A stretch of DNA of 64,000 bases from Pseudomonas sp. stari2 (GTDB taxonomy: Bacteria > Pseudomonadota > Gammaproteobacteria > Pseudomonadales > Pseudomonadaceae), in assembly GCF_040760005.1 (NCBI RefSeq), contig NZ_CP099760.1:1111501-1175500 (forward strand). The letters run 5' to 3'. The notes under the pieces were generated by a model. The model was not told the origin of the DNA and made no database searches. It was given only the letters and a program-made list of their open reading frames with translations. Each line of letters starts with the position of its first letter. Within the stretch, counting starts at the first letter, position 1. The translations under genes and the position numbers were made by a program. Positions 25,814 through 35,061 of this stretch are shown here, one piece after another.

Positions 25814-28135
25814 TCAGAAGTGGAAGTTGGTGCTCAGCAATGCCGTACGGCCCGCCGCCTGATTGGCGAAGTGAGTCGAGAAGGCTTTGTCGTAGTAGGT
25901 CTCGTTGGTCAGGTTCTGCACGTTCAGTTGCAGGTCGACGTTCTTGCTCAGCTTGTACGCCGCCATTGCGTCGTAGCGAACGTAGGAATCGACCATGGTG
26001 GTGTTGGCCACGTTGCCGAATACGTCATCCACGTAGAACGCACCGCCACCGATGGTCAGCTTCGGCGTGACCTGGTAAGTGGTCCACAGGCTGGCGCTGT
26101 TTTTCGGCGTGTTGGGCAGCTCGTTACCGTTGTTGGCCTTGTTGGCCGGCAGGTCACCACCGTCAACCTGTTCGCTGTCCATGTAGGCGTAGCCGGCGAA
26201 CACTTGCCACTTGTCAGTGATCTTGCCGCTGGCGGACAACTCGATACCTTGTACACGCGTCTTGCCGGCGTTTTCGTACGAGGTGGTATCAACCTGGACA
26301 CGCGCGTTTTCTTTCTCGGTGCGGAAGATGTCGGCGGTCAGCGACAGGCGATCGTTCAGCAGATCCCACTTGGTACCGATTTCGTAGTTCTTGGTGGTTT
26401 CCGGCTCCATGTCGCTCTTGAGCAGGTTGCCGTTGCGATCCGGCGTGCCGCCCAGCGGGTTGCCTTCCTGACCTTCACCCAGGGTGTTGCCCGGCGGAGT
26501 GGCGGAGGTGGCGTAGGACGCATAGATGCTGCCGTTCTCTGCCGGTTTGTAGACGACGCCGAACTGGCCGGTGACGAACTCGCTGGTGTCCGAACCCTTG
26601 GAGGTGGTGCGGCCAGCGTTGTTGTAAGTGTTGTAGCCGGTTTCGAAGTGGTCGTAACGCAGGCCCATGTTCACCAGCCATTGCTCGGACAGCTCCAGGG
26701 TGTCGAACACATACAGTGCGTAAGTATCGGACTGGGTGTCGGTGCCGGCGTAGTTGCGCGAAATGGCGCCGTTCCACGGATCGTTCGGGTTCGGGTTCGA
26801 CAGCGAGGTGCAGTTGTAGCCGCTGGCAGCGCCGATCAGGCCCGGGTTGCAGTTGGTGGTCACGGCCGAGGTGCGCGGCGTGGTGTCGGTGTTGACGTTG
26901 TACGAGGACTTGCGGCTTTCCTCACGGGTGTATTCGACACCGGTGGAGAAGCTGTTCTTGAAGCCCGCAACGTAGAAGTTACCGAACAGGTCAGTCTGGT
27001 TGGTGGTGGTCTCGGTGTTGCTCACGCGGGTGTTTGCACGACGCCAGACGCTGCCGTTGTTGACGTTGCCCTTGCTGTCGTCCGGCTGGGTCAGGATGTA
27101 ATCCTGCATGCTGGTGCCGTGACGCAGGGTGTTCTTGATCGTCAGCGAGTCGCTCAGGTCATGCTCGATGGCGAAGGTCGCGGTGTCGGTGCGGCCCTTG
27201 CGGAAGTCGCGGTCCAGACCGTAGAAGTTGCTGTGATCGCCGCCGGCGTACGGTTTGTCCGGGTTGGACTTGGTACGCGCCGCCGAGCCGCCGGCCGGGA
27301 TGGTGTAAGGAATGCCCGAGTCCGGCGTGTCGTTGCTTTCGAGATGGTAGTAATCGAGGTTGACGCGAGTGTCGGTGCCCAGGCCGAAGGCCAGGGACGG
27401 CGCGATGCCCCAGCGGTCGTAGTCGACCTTGTCGCGACCGGCGACGTTGCTCTCGTGGCTCATCAGGTTCAGACGGCCGGCAGCGGTGTCGCTGAACTGG
27501 TAGTTGCCGTCCAGGGTGTAACGCTGGGTCTGGTCGGAGCCCCAGGTGAAACCACCGTCGAACGAGTTGCCCAGATGCGCTTTCTTGCTCACCAGGTTGA
27601 TGCTGCCGCCTGCCGCGCCGCGACCACCGATGGCGGAGTTCGGGCCCTTGCTGACTTCGATGTTTTCCACGGCGAAGATCTCGCGGCTCTGGGAGCCGGT
27701 GTCACGTACGCCGTCGAGGTAGGTGTCGCCCTGGGCGTCGAAACCACGGATGAACGGACGGTCGCCCTGCGGGTTGCCGCCTTCACCGGCACCAAAAGTG
27801 ATGCCTGGCACGGTGCGCAGCGCATCCTGCATGTTCAGGGCACCGGTGTCCTTCAGGACTTGCTGCGGAATAACGGTGACCGAGCGCGGCGTATCGACCA
27901 GCGGCGCGGTGTACTTGGGCGAGGAGGCTTTCTCGACCTGGTAGGACGTCGAGTCCAGGGCTTCGCCGGTGATGGCGGTGGCGTCCAGGGCGATGGCATT
28001 GCCGGAGGCTTTGCTGTCGGTCTTTTCAGCGGCGAACACCATGTGCCCAGCGGAGCCGGCGGTGATTGCCACGCCGATGGCGGAAGCGAGCAGACGTGGT
28101 GAACTCACTGGTAATTGTGCGTGTTGACGTGCCAT
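25814..28135 (-). CDS. piuA: TonB-dependent catecholate-type siderophore receptor PiuA
   Basis: 773 residues, closest in layout to PiuA/Fiu receptors. Signal peptide to about residue 36, then the plug (VDTPRSVTVIPQQVLKDTGALNMQDALRTVPGI; GFDAQGDTYLDGVRD; KGPNSAIGGRGAAGGSINLVSK) and a 22-strand barrel ending in the typical aromatic C-terminus (STNFHF). It brings ferric catecholates across the outer membrane; PiuA receptors are also a route for siderophore-linked beta-lactams. Divergent from piuC over an AT-rich control region. Confidence 0.93.
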   Translation of the reverse strand: MARQHAQLPVSSPRLLASAIGVAITAGSAGHMVFAAEKTDSKASGNAIALDATAITGEALDSTSYQVEKASSPKYTAPLVDTPRSVTVIPQQVLKDTGALNMQDALRTVPGITFGAGEGGNPQGDRPFIRGFDAQGDTYLDGVRDTGSQSREIFAVENIEVSKGPNSAIGGRGAAGGSINLVSKKAHLGNSFDGGFTWGSDQTQRYTLDGNYQFSDTAAGRLNLMSHESNVAGRDKVDYDRWGIAPSLAFGLGTDTRVNLDYYHLESNDTPDSGIPYTIPAGGSAARTKSNPDKPYAGGDHSNFYGLDRDFRKGRTDTATFAIEHDLSDSLTIKNTLRHGTSMQDYILTQPDDSKGNVNNGSVWRRANTRVSNTETTTNQTDLFGNFYVAGFKNSFSTGVEYTREESRKSSYNVNTDTTPRTSAVTTNCNPGLIGAASGYNCTSLSNPNPNDPWNGAISRNYAGTDTQSDTYALYVFDTLELSEQWLVNMGLRYDHFETGYNTYNNAGRTTSKGSDTSEFVTGQFGVVYKPAENGSIYASYATSATPPGNTLGEGQEGNPLGGTPDRNGNLLKSDMEPETTKNYEIGTKWDLLNDRLSLTADIFRTEKENARVQVDTTSYENAGKTRVQGIELSASGKITDKWQVFAGYAYMDSEQVDGGDLPANKANNGNELPNTPKNSASLWTTYQVTPKLTIGGGAFYVDDVFGNVANTTMVDSYVRYDAMAAYKLSKNVDLQLNVQNLTNETYYDKAFSTHFANQAAGRTALLSTNFHF

Positions 28136-28186
28136 TTCTATTTCCCCTCCCCAAGGATTTGAGGCGGCGGAATATAGGGTAAACAG

Positions 28187-28313
28187 GTATTCGTATCAAT
28201 TGCGAAATATTGTTATTCGCGACAAATTTACATTCTTTACAATTTAACCTTACGGTTTTTGCCGACTCATTCGTCTAGCGGGTTTTACACGGCCAATAAG
28301 AATCAATACCATT
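28187..28313. promoter_or_regulatory. Putative Fur-controlled divergent promoter region of piuA/piuC
   Basis: AT-rich 208-base region between the two divergent iron genes. Two candidate Fur-like sites: GCGAAATATTGTTATTCGC (28202-28220), bounded by an inverted repeat GCGAA/TTCGC, and AATAAGAATCAATACCATT (28295-28313) just before piuC. Neither is a perfect Fur box; the assignment rests on position and partial match. Confidence 0.5.
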
Positions 28314-28343
28314 ACCGTCTCTTTGCCATCAGGTGACTTCGAC

Positions 28344-29024
28344 ATGCTGCTGCACATCCCCGCTCTGTTCGAGAAAGACGAAGTGCGGCGCATCCGCAAG
28401 GCTCTGGAACAGGCCGACTGGGCCGATGGCAAGATCACCGCTGGCTATCAATCGGCCAAGGCCAAGCACAATCTGCAACTGCCCGAAGGCCATCCGCTGG
28501 CCAAGGAAATCGGCGCGGCAATGCTTGAACGCCTGTGGAAAAATCCGCTGTTCATGTCAGCTGCGCTGCCGCACAAAGTATTTCCGCCGTTACTCAACTG
28601 CTACACGGCGGGCGGCAGTTTCGATTTTCACATCGACAACGCGGTGCGCCAGCCCAAGGGCAGCATCGAGCGGGTGCGCACCGATCTGTCGGCCACGCTG
28701 TTCTTCAGTGAGCCCGAGGATTACGACGGCGGCGAGCTGGAGATCCAGGACACCTACGGCACCCAGCGCGTGAAACTGCCCGCCGGCGACATGGTGCTTT
28801 ACCCCGGCACCAGCCTGCACAAGGTCAACGCCGTCACTCGCGGCGCGCGCTATGCCTCGTTCTTCTGGACCCAAAGTCTGGTGCGCGAAGACAGCCAGCG
28901 CGCTTTGCTGTTCGAGATGGACGGTGCGATCCAGCAACTGACCCAGGACATGCCCGATCACCCTTCGCTGATCCGTCTGACCGGCACCTATCACAACCTG
29001 CTGCGTCGCTGGGTCGAGGTCTGA
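28344..29024 (+). CDS. piuC: Fe(II)/2-oxoglutarate-dependent hydroxylase PiuC (PKHD type)
   Basis: 226 residues from the ATG of [14 protein letters not shown] with AGGTGA upstream. The double-stranded beta-helix iron site is visible: HxD in DFHIDNAV and the distal His in [13 protein letters not shown], with Arg for 2-oxoglutarate in [11 protein letters not shown]. The family (YbiX/PiuC) accompanies TonB siderophore receptors; the substrate is not firmly known. Followed directly by the Sel1 gene, as in PAO1 PA4515-PA4516. Confidence 0.93.
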   Translation: MLLHIPALFEKDEVRRIRKALEQADWADGKITAGYQSAKAKHNLQLPEGHPLAKEIGAAMLERLWKNPLFMSAALPHKVFPPLLNCYTAGGSFDFHIDNAVRQPKGSIERVRTDLSATLFFSEPEDYDGGELEIQDTYGTQRVKLPAGDMVLYPGTSLHKVNAVTRGARYASFFWTQSLVREDSQRALLFEMDGAIQQLTQDMPDHPSLIRLTGTYHNLLRRWVEV

Positions 29025-29780
29025 GTGGCGGACTTTCGTTTGCGCCGCGAAGAAGTCCTCGACGGCGAACGGCTCACCGCCATGCTTGCAGAAAGTCCGG
29101 CACGTGCGGCCCAGGCCATTCTGCTGGCGGCAGGTGAGGGCGTGCTGGAGGCGCAGGCGCTGCTCGGACAGATCCTTCTTGATGGTCACGGGATTGCTCA
29201 GGATCAGCCGTTGGCGCTGCGCTGGTTTGGAATCGCGGCAGGGCAGGGACATCTGATGGCGCGCAACATGCTCGGCCGCTGTCATGAACATGGATGGGGT
29301 TGTGTGGCCGACGCAGCGGTTGCCGCCAGGCATTATCGCGTTGCAGCAGATGCCGGGCTGGACTGGGCGATGTACAACCTCGCCAATCTGCTGGCGACCG
29401 GGCGCGGGGCGGCTGTGGATCAGCCGCAAGCCTTGGCGCTTTATCGTCAGGCCGCCGAGTCGGGGCACGCCAAGTCGATGAACCTGCTCGGTCGGTATCT
29501 TGAAGAGGGACGTCATTGCCGCGCTGACCCGGCCGCAGCCTTCGATTGGTATCGCCGCTCGGCGCAGAGCGGCGACTTCCGTGGCCAGTTCAGTTATGCC
29601 AGTGTTCTGGCCGAGCGCTCTCAGATAAGAGAGGCGTTGAAATGGTACCGCCAGGCGATGTGCGGGGGGCATGCTGTGTTTCTCCATGTGGCTGCCCAGA
29701 CCTTGGAAAGCGCATCGCACCCTGCTATTCAAGCATTGGCTCAAGAGTACAAAGAGCGCGCAGAACACATGGCCGTCTAG
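29025..29780 (+). CDS. Sel1-repeat (TPR-like) protein
   Basis: 251 residues starting at a GTG immediately after the piuC stop, with GAGG in the piuC end. At least four Sel1 repeats of ~36 residues are readable (AQALLGQILLDGHGIAQDQPLALRWFGIAA, ARNMLGRCHEHGWG, AMYNLANLLATGRGAAVDQPQALALYRQAA, SMNLLGRYLEEGRH). No signal peptide. Such proteins act as protein-protein adaptors. Equivalent to PAO1 PA4516; role in iron uptake is inferred from linkage. Confidence 0.88.
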   Translation: MADFRLRREEVLDGERLTAMLAESPARAAQAILLAAGEGVLEAQALLGQILLDGHGIAQDQPLALRWFGIAAGQGHLMARNMLGRCHEHGWGCVADAAVAARHYRVAADAGLDWAMYNLANLLATGRGAAVDQPQALALYRQAAESGHAKSMNLLGRYLEEGRHCRADPAAAFDWYRRSAQSGDFRGQFSYASVLAERSQIREALKWYRQAMCGGHAVFLHVAAQTLESASHPAIQALAQEYKERAEHMAV

Positions 29781-29974
29781 TCAAACAAAACGAGCTGTTC
29801 GAAGTTTTCGATTCGTGTGTCTAGTTGTTGTTATTCTTTTTAAATAAATTGAAGGTGTGGTGCGCTTCTTTAGGTTTGGATTTTATGTTTAAGTTCGCTT
29901 GGAATAGTTGAGGCTTGTCTGCTTTAACTTTCTTGTTGATTTAACTTAACTTAAAACTGATTAAAGGAATGATC

Positions 29975-32242
29975 ATGTCTTCTTCCAGCTTATGGGGCGA
30001 TGCCCTGAATAACGCCTCGCCTGAGCAAGTTATGCAGATGGCGGCGGCGGCGCCTAAGTTACTCAGTGATGCATCGGTTTCCGAGGGGGACGATGTCGTG
30101 CGTGACCGCGGACTTCTCCTCACCAAAAAACAGATCATTGATTTGCGTAAATATGAAGCGGCCGGTCTGGCGCTTCCACATACCCTGAAGGATGTCGTTG
30201 ATTATCTGCGTTTCGGCGCCGGGCAGGACGGTGGCCCAGGTTTAAACCCGACTGATTTCCTTTCGACCTTCGTCAACACCCGCAACCACGCAAGACGTTG
30301 GTCGCCGTTGCGTGAACGCATCATGATGACCGGACAAGGACTGAAGAGCTTTGCCAGCAGCATGCTCAATTATGGCAAATCGATTCAGGAAGTCTTGAAC
30401 GATGATGATTCTGTCGCGTTCCTCAAGGCAAACAAGATTAAAACACTCGCTCAGCTTAAGGCGCTGGAAATCGAACTGGGTGACAAGTTTCCGGATATTG
30501 AAATTGACCCTGATACGGTCGCGACACTGGGTTATTACCTGCAACGGATATTCGAGAGGATCAATAAAAACCTGAGCGATGTGCAGGGCATAAAAAATGA
30601 TCTGGATATGTTTGGTTATGATCTGCGCGAGCATGTTCTGCCCGGCATAAAACTTCGGGTCGGGCTGATTGACAGCAGTACGTTGGCAGAGAATGTCAAA
30701 GTATTGAAGAACAATATTGATAATCGTGCTAAAGAAATTGATATCAAAAACACTGAATACAAGGCGGCGGTTCAGGAGGCATTGAAGTCTGCAGCCGGGA
30801 TGAACATCGTGGGCCTGGCCATGGCTATCTACATGGGGGTAGAGGCCGAAAATATTCGTGCTGCACGCAACGCGTTGTATGCCGAACAGGAGCGGGATAT
30901 CCAGCTGCTGGCGAGTATGAATCAGACGCTCGGTTCCCTTGCCCGCGTCAAGCATGACCTGCAAAGTCTGATGATCGTGGCGATTGATGCTGAGATTGCC
31001 ACGCAGAACCTGATACATGTCTGGAAAAGCCTGTACGTGCACATCTCCAACTCGGTAGCGGCGATGAACCGAGTCAACGACGCCTTGAGCCTGCGGATCT
31101 TCGGGACCGAATTCGAAGAAGTCGTGTTGCCATGGAAAGCCATCGAGACCGACTCGGACAAGCTTATCCAGGTCTTCAAAGAAGCTGATGCAGAATACGA
31201 GCGCAACTATTCGTTCAGCACGCGTGCCTCGCGTGTGATCGGTATCAACACCACAGTGAGCTATTCGCCTGTGGACGTTGCCACCCTGACATCCTCTATT
31301 GAACAGGTGCGTGAAGCCCGCACTCAGGCAGAAGTCTTGAAAACCCGACTGGGTTACCTGCCCGATCTTTTTGACCGCTTCAAGCGAATCGTGATTGGCA
31401 TGGGACAATGCCAAAGCCAATTGCAGGATTCGGCACAGTCGGGTGTGAATGATCTGCAAAACAGCCTGCGACGTCTCACCCGCAACGAGAAGGACCGGTT
31501 AAAAGAAACCGATCCTGAGGTCATTGAAGAAATCGATGATGAGCGTAAGGACATTTTGCGTTCGATCTCCTCTGCGATGACCAAGCAGGCATCTTTGGTG
31601 GGAAGCGCCTTGCGCAACATTGATGCACGGTTTGATGTTCGCCTGACGCAGGCTTACATCGCTGATTTTCAGCGCGACGCGCTTGTGGCCAATGCTGAAA
31701 TTGCCCAACTGGAGGGCAAACTTGCAGAGCTTGCGGCTGATCGCAAGATCATCAATGACGGGGTCACTCTTCTGGAAAAAAGTGGCATCGAGAAACTCGG
31801 CAAGGATGTTGAACTGACTATCGCCAAGATAACCGAGCTGGGCCTGGCTCCGCCGGAAATCAAACTGGTGATGGCGGCCATCGATCAACTGAAGCGAACC
31901 CTCATCGGCATCGGCGAATCGGTGCGCTTTCTGGACATGATTCGCGAGAGCGACAAGCTGAAGCTGAAAGTCGATGGCGTGCAGGCTGATATCGAACGTG
32001 AGCGCTCGGGTATCCGTGATTCGCAAGGCAAGGTCGCGTACCTGACGGCCATTCATGTCATGGAGGACTGTCGCGCCGAATATGCCGCCACCTACCGTCC
32101 TGCCGTGAATGCTTTTGAGCAATTGCGCGATGCGATCAATGTCGAGCGGTTGGACGACTTTGATGCACTCAGTGCCGCATTGAAACAGCATGCGCCACTG
32201 TTTATCGCTTTCGTTGATCCGCTGTCATTACCGCAGCGCTGA
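29975..32242 (+). CDS. Alpha-xenorhabdolysin (XaxA/YaxA-like) pore-forming toxin, apparent A-B fusion
   Basis: 755 residues from the ATG spaced eight bases from AAAGGA; an ATG two codons earlier overlaps the ribosome site. Residues ~45-130 (LLTKKQIIDLRKYEAAGLALP, VVDYLRF, WSPLRERI) resemble the N-terminal head of XaxA, followed by long helices and a hydrophobic segment near 272-288 (AAGMNIVGLAMAIYMGV) fitting the XaxA stalk. XaxA is normally ~400 residues; here a second helical unit follows from ~435 (EQVREARTQAEVLKTRLGYLPDLFDRF) that resembles XaxB, and the total is close to A plus B. No signal peptide, as in XaxAB. It sits between the piu genes and speC, flanked on its left by an AT-rich spacer. 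Likely a cytolysin active on eukaryotic cells; the fusion reading is inference. Confidence 0.65.
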   Translation: MSSSSLWGDALNNASPEQVMQMAAAAPKLLSDASVSEGDDVVRDRGLLLTKKQIIDLRKYEAAGLALPHTLKDVVDYLRFGAGQDGGPGLNPTDFLSTFVNTRNHARRWSPLRERIMMTGQGLKSFASSMLNYGKSIQEVLNDDDSVAFLKANKIKTLAQLKALEIELGDKFPDIEIDPDTVATLGYYLQRIFERINKNLSDVQGIKNDLDMFGYDLREHVLPGIKLRVGLIDSSTLAENVKVLKNNIDNRAKEIDIKNTEYKAAVQEALKSAAGMNIVGLAMAIYMGVEAENIRAARNALYAEQERDIQLLASMNQTLGSLARVKHDLQSLMIVAIDAEIATQNLIHVWKSLYVHISNSVAAMNRVNDALSLRIFGTEFEEVVLPWKAIETDSDKLIQVFKEADAEYERNYSFSTRASRVIGINTTVSYSPVDVATLTSSIEQVREARTQAEVLKTRLGYLPDLFDRFKRIVIGMGQCQSQLQDSAQSGVNDLQNSLRRLTRNEKDRLKETDPEVIEEIDDERKDILRSISSAMTKQASLVGSALRNIDARFDVRLTQAYIADFQRDALVANAEIAQLEGKLAELAADRKIINDGVTLLEKSGIEKLGKDVELTIAKITELGLAPPEIKLVMAAIDQLKRTLIGIGESVRFLDMIRESDKLKLKVDGVQADIERERSGIRDSQGKVAYLTAIHVMEDCRAEYAATYRPAVNAFEQLRDAINVERLDDFDALSAALKQHAPLFIAFVDPLSLPQR

Positions 32243-32356
32243 TTCTGCCGGCAGGCCGTGCTCTGTGTTTGTGTGTGATATCAGAGTCCGGCGCAGGATT
32301 GCCGATGGGCACGGTTCCATCGGCAACAAAAGTTCGATCAGACCAAGGAGAGGCTG

Positions 32357-33250
32357 ATGCTTGAATATTTACTGGCAGAAAAAAACTTCGCTGCATTGAA
32401 GCAGTATGTGAAGTTTCTGCAGGATCTACCCCCTGCCTTACAGGAAATGACTGAGTTTAGTAAAAGCTTTGAACGACAAGGGCACACCATGCTGTCCCCA
32501 CCAAATATTCAAAGCCTGAGGCTGGCGGCACAAGCCAATGGAGCGTGTTGGCTGGCGATACAGGAAGCAACACCGTTGCTTGGCAGCAATTCCGCGCGGG
32601 TGTTACTTGAGGTATTCGGCTTTATTGAAGAGTTTCAGGCCACTGTTTCAAATGCCGACAATCGCCGAGAGGCGATTGACACTATCGATCCACGGCAATT
32701 TTCATTGGTAAGGTCGCCTGTCTGGGGCAATGCACCCGCCGCAAGCATCATCGATGTGCTGCGGGAAATGGATCGACGACTGGAGCAATACCGGGGCACG
32801 GTGTTGAATTTCAAAACCCAGGTGACCAGCCTGGCTGAATCGATCCACAGCATCTTCGTACGTTTCATCGAGTGTTTGACGATGCCCATCTGTTCCTGCG
32901 ATGAACCCGTCGCCAAGATCGAAGTCTATTACGGCCTGGGTAAAATGGGATTACCCGGTACGACTTATGTGCCGGGCCGGTTGTATTCGCAGGAGGAGCG
33001 AATCGCGCTGTCCAAAGAACATGTCGAGTTTCTGTTCAATCTGCGTCGACGCGCTGCCAGTGCGGCGAACAATCTCAGCGATTTCTGCTTTCGGATGACC
33101 TGGATGCTGGATGAAGCGCAACAGATGCTCAGAAGTCATTACCCGACGATGACGATGGCGCGGGCGAAATCTACGCTGCCGATGCTCAAGGTGCCGTTGG
33201 ACGATGTGCAAAGCATGTCGGACCAGTTGGTCAAAATGACCCGACTGTAA
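32357..33250 (+). CDS. Helical companion protein of the Xax-like toxin
   Basis: 297 residues, ATG preceded by AAGGAGA, 114 bases after the toxin gene and in the same direction, so probably cotranscribed. The protein is largely helical with heptad-like stretches (DVLREMDRRLEQYRGTVLNFKTQVTSLAESIHSIF; LRRRAASAANNLSDFCFRMTWMLDEAQQML). No signal peptide. By position it corresponds to the B subunit of XaxAB-type pairs; however the B-like segment seems to lie in the upstream gene, so this may instead be a third component or immunity/chaperone protein. Function not established. Confidence 0.55.
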   Translation: MLEYLLAEKNFAALKQYVKFLQDLPPALQEMTEFSKSFERQGHTMLSPPNIQSLRLAAQANGACWLAIQEATPLLGSNSARVLLEVFGFIEEFQATVSNADNRREAIDTIDPRQFSLVRSPVWGNAPAASIIDVLREMDRRLEQYRGTVLNFKTQVTSLAESIHSIFVRFIECLTMPICSCDEPVAKIEVYYGLGKMGLPGTTYVPGRLYSQEERIALSKEHVEFLFNLRRRAASAANNLSDFCFRMTWMLDEAQQMLRSHYPTMTMARAKSTLPMLKVPLDDVQSMSDQLVKMTRL

Positions 33251-33257
33251 AGCATAA

Positions 33258-33288
33258 AAAAGCCCATGACTTGTCATGGGCTTTTCGC
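33258..33288. terminator. Bidirectional terminator between the toxin operon and speC
   Basis: Perfect 13-bp inverted repeat AAAAGCCCATGAC/GTCATGGGCTTTT with a 2-base gap, with A- and T-runs on both sides; it serves both convergent units. Confidence 0.88.
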
Positions 33289-33304
33289 GTTACGGGTAAG
33301 GTGC

Positions 33305-34468
33305 TTACACGTAAAACGATTTCAGCGGCGGGAAGCCATTGAACTCTACGGCGCTGTAACTGGTGGTGTACGCACCGGTCGACAGCCAGTACAGGCGATC
33401 ACCGATCGCCAGGTTCAGCGGCAGGCCGTACTTGTAGTTTTCGTACATGATGTCGGCGCTGTCGCAGGTCGGGCCGGCTATCACGACTTCTTCCATCTCG
33501 CCTTTCTTTTCGGTCCAGATCGGGAACTTGATCGCTTCGTCCATGGTTTCGATCAGGCCGGAGAACTTGCCCACATCGGTATAAACCCAACGCTCGACGG
33601 CGGTGCGGGATTTACGCGCGACCAGTACCACTTCGCTGACCAGGATGCCGGCGTTGGCAATCAACGAACGGCCCGGTTCCAGAATGATTTCCGGCAGGTC
33701 ATCACCGAAGTCTTCCTTCAGGAAACGGATGATTTCTTCGGCGTAGGTTTCCAGGCTGTTGGTGCGGGTGATGTAGTTGGCCGGGAAGCCACCGCCCATG
33801 TTGATCAGCTTCAGGTGGATGCCGTCTTCTTCTTTCAAGCGCTCGAAGATCACTTTGACCTTGGCGATCGCCGCGTCCCAGACGCTGATGTCACGCTGTT
33901 GCGAACCGACGTGGAACGAAATGCCGTATGGCACCAGACCCAGGTCGCGGGCGAGGATCAGCAGGTCCATGGCCATGTCGGTCTGGCAGCCGAACTTGCG
34001 CGACAGTGGCCAGTCGGCCGTGGTCGAGCCTTCGGTCAGGATGCGCACATAGACTTTGGCGCCCGGCGCAGCCTTGGCGATGTTGCGCAGGTCGGCTTCC
34101 GAGTCGGTCGCGAACAGGCGTACGCCCTTCTCATAGAAGTAGCGAATGTCCTTGGATTTCTTGATGGTGTTGCCGTAGCTGATCTGGTCCGGGCTGACGC
34201 CACGGCTCAGTACTTTGTCCAGCTCATAGATCGAGGCGATGTCAAAGCTCGAGCCTTTCTCCTTGAGCAGGTCGATGATCTCGACGGCCGGGTTGGCCTT
34301 GACCGCGTAGTAGACCTTGGCGAATTCGAAACCGGCACGCAGGTCATCGTAGGCCTGGGCGATCATCGCGGTGTCGATCACCACGAACGGGGTTTCCTGT
34401 TTGTCGGCGAACGCCTTCATTTTCTGAAAGGTTTCGCGCGCGAAATAGTCTTCGACCTGGATCGACAT
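33305..34468 (-). CDS. speC: Ornithine/lysine decarboxylase, fold-III PLP type
   Basis: 387 residues. Decarboxylates ornithine to putrescine (some members also act on lysine). The alanine-racemase-like barrel holds the PLP lysine Lys57 (YYAVKANP), HVGSQ, GGGFP and EPGRSLIANAG; Cys335 in GPTCDSAD is the active-site cysteine at the dimer interface. This is the eukaryote-like type of ornithine decarboxylase, as PAO1 SpeC (PA4519), not the large E. coli type. AGGAG precedes the ATG. A long leader with a terminator-like hairpin lies upstream. Confidence 0.93.
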   Translation of the reverse strand: MSIQVEDYFARETFQKMKAFADKQETPFVVIDTAMIAQAYDDLRAGFEFAKVYYAVKANPAVEIIDLLKEKGSSFDIASIYELDKVLSRGVSPDQISYGNTIKKSKDIRYFYEKGVRLFATDSEADLRNIAKAAPGAKVYVRILTEGSTTADWPLSRKFGCQTDMAMDLLILARDLGLVPYGISFHVGSQQRDISVWDAAIAKVKVIFERLKEEDGIHLKLINMGGGFPANYITRTNSLETYAEEIIRFLKEDFGDDLPEIILEPGRSLIANAGILVSEVVLVARKSRTAVERWVYTDVGKFSGLIETMDEAIKFPIWTEKKGEMEEVVIAGPTCDSADIMYENYKYGLPLNLAIGDRLYWLSTGAYTTSYSAVEFNGFPPLKSFYV

Positions 34469-34573
34469 ACTTGGGAGCTCCTATGGGCAAACTCGTGAAA
34501 TCAATGGGTGCAAATGAACGCCCTCCGTATCCCCACTTTGGTTCGCCTACTTCCCAAGGCATGTCGCCGAAAG

Positions 34574-34616
34574 CAAAAAGGCCATGGGAAATGTAGTCTT
34601 TCTTTCCCTTGGCCTT
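34574..34616 (-). terminator. Terminator-like hairpin in the speC leader (possible attenuator)
   Basis: On the minus strand AAGGCCAAGGGAAA pairs with TTTCCCATGGCCTT (one central mismatch) around an 11-base loop, then TTTTTGC follows. It lies 106 bases before the speC start. Either it attenuates speC or it ends a short RNA made from 34620-35020, where no good gene is seen. The 593-base space holds otherwise only this hairpin and the opuC terminator. Confidence 0.65.
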
Positions 34617-35023
34617 GCTGTCTCGTCGTCAGTACTTGAGCCGGATGGATCGTTTCCAGCATGGACGTTCGGCGCGAACTTTAGGGCGTGAGGGGCCTGA
34701 GATCAACTAAAAATGTCGCGTTTTTGCACGCTTCTGACGTACGTCGCGGATATCACTCTTTGTACCCGACCGAGATGACGGTCAGATGTTCCGCAATAAT
34801 TTTCAGGTGTTAAAAATACCTGCACGTTCGATGCTGATGTATGCCAAGTCATGGATAACTACGATCACTTCAACATCGGCGACGTTGGCGGCGAGAAAGG
34901 CAGATGAGGGGGAAGTTGCTGGTTCAGGCTGGCAAAATCGGCCGGGTTCGGCTCTCGGGTGTGTTGATATTTCTTGCCGGCTCATCGTCGGTAGGAAAAT
35001 CCCGGCCTTGAGTTTCCGGCGGT

Positions 35024-35051
35024 CGAAAAAAAGGGCTGTCGAACAGCCCTT
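35024..35051 (-). terminator. Terminator of the opuC operon
   Basis: Stem AAGGGCTGT/ACAGCCCTT with a 3-base loop; on the minus strand it is followed by seven T. It lies 11 bases past the opuCA stop codon. Confidence 0.85.
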
Positions 35052-35061
35052 TTGCTTTTGA

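Noticed and set aside
34786..35061. 91-codon open frame on the + strand upstream of opuC's end, and a 60-codon frame on the minus strand (34803-34985)
   Set aside because: Neither has a convincing ribosome site or domain, and the + frame runs through the opuC terminator. Treated as intergenic.
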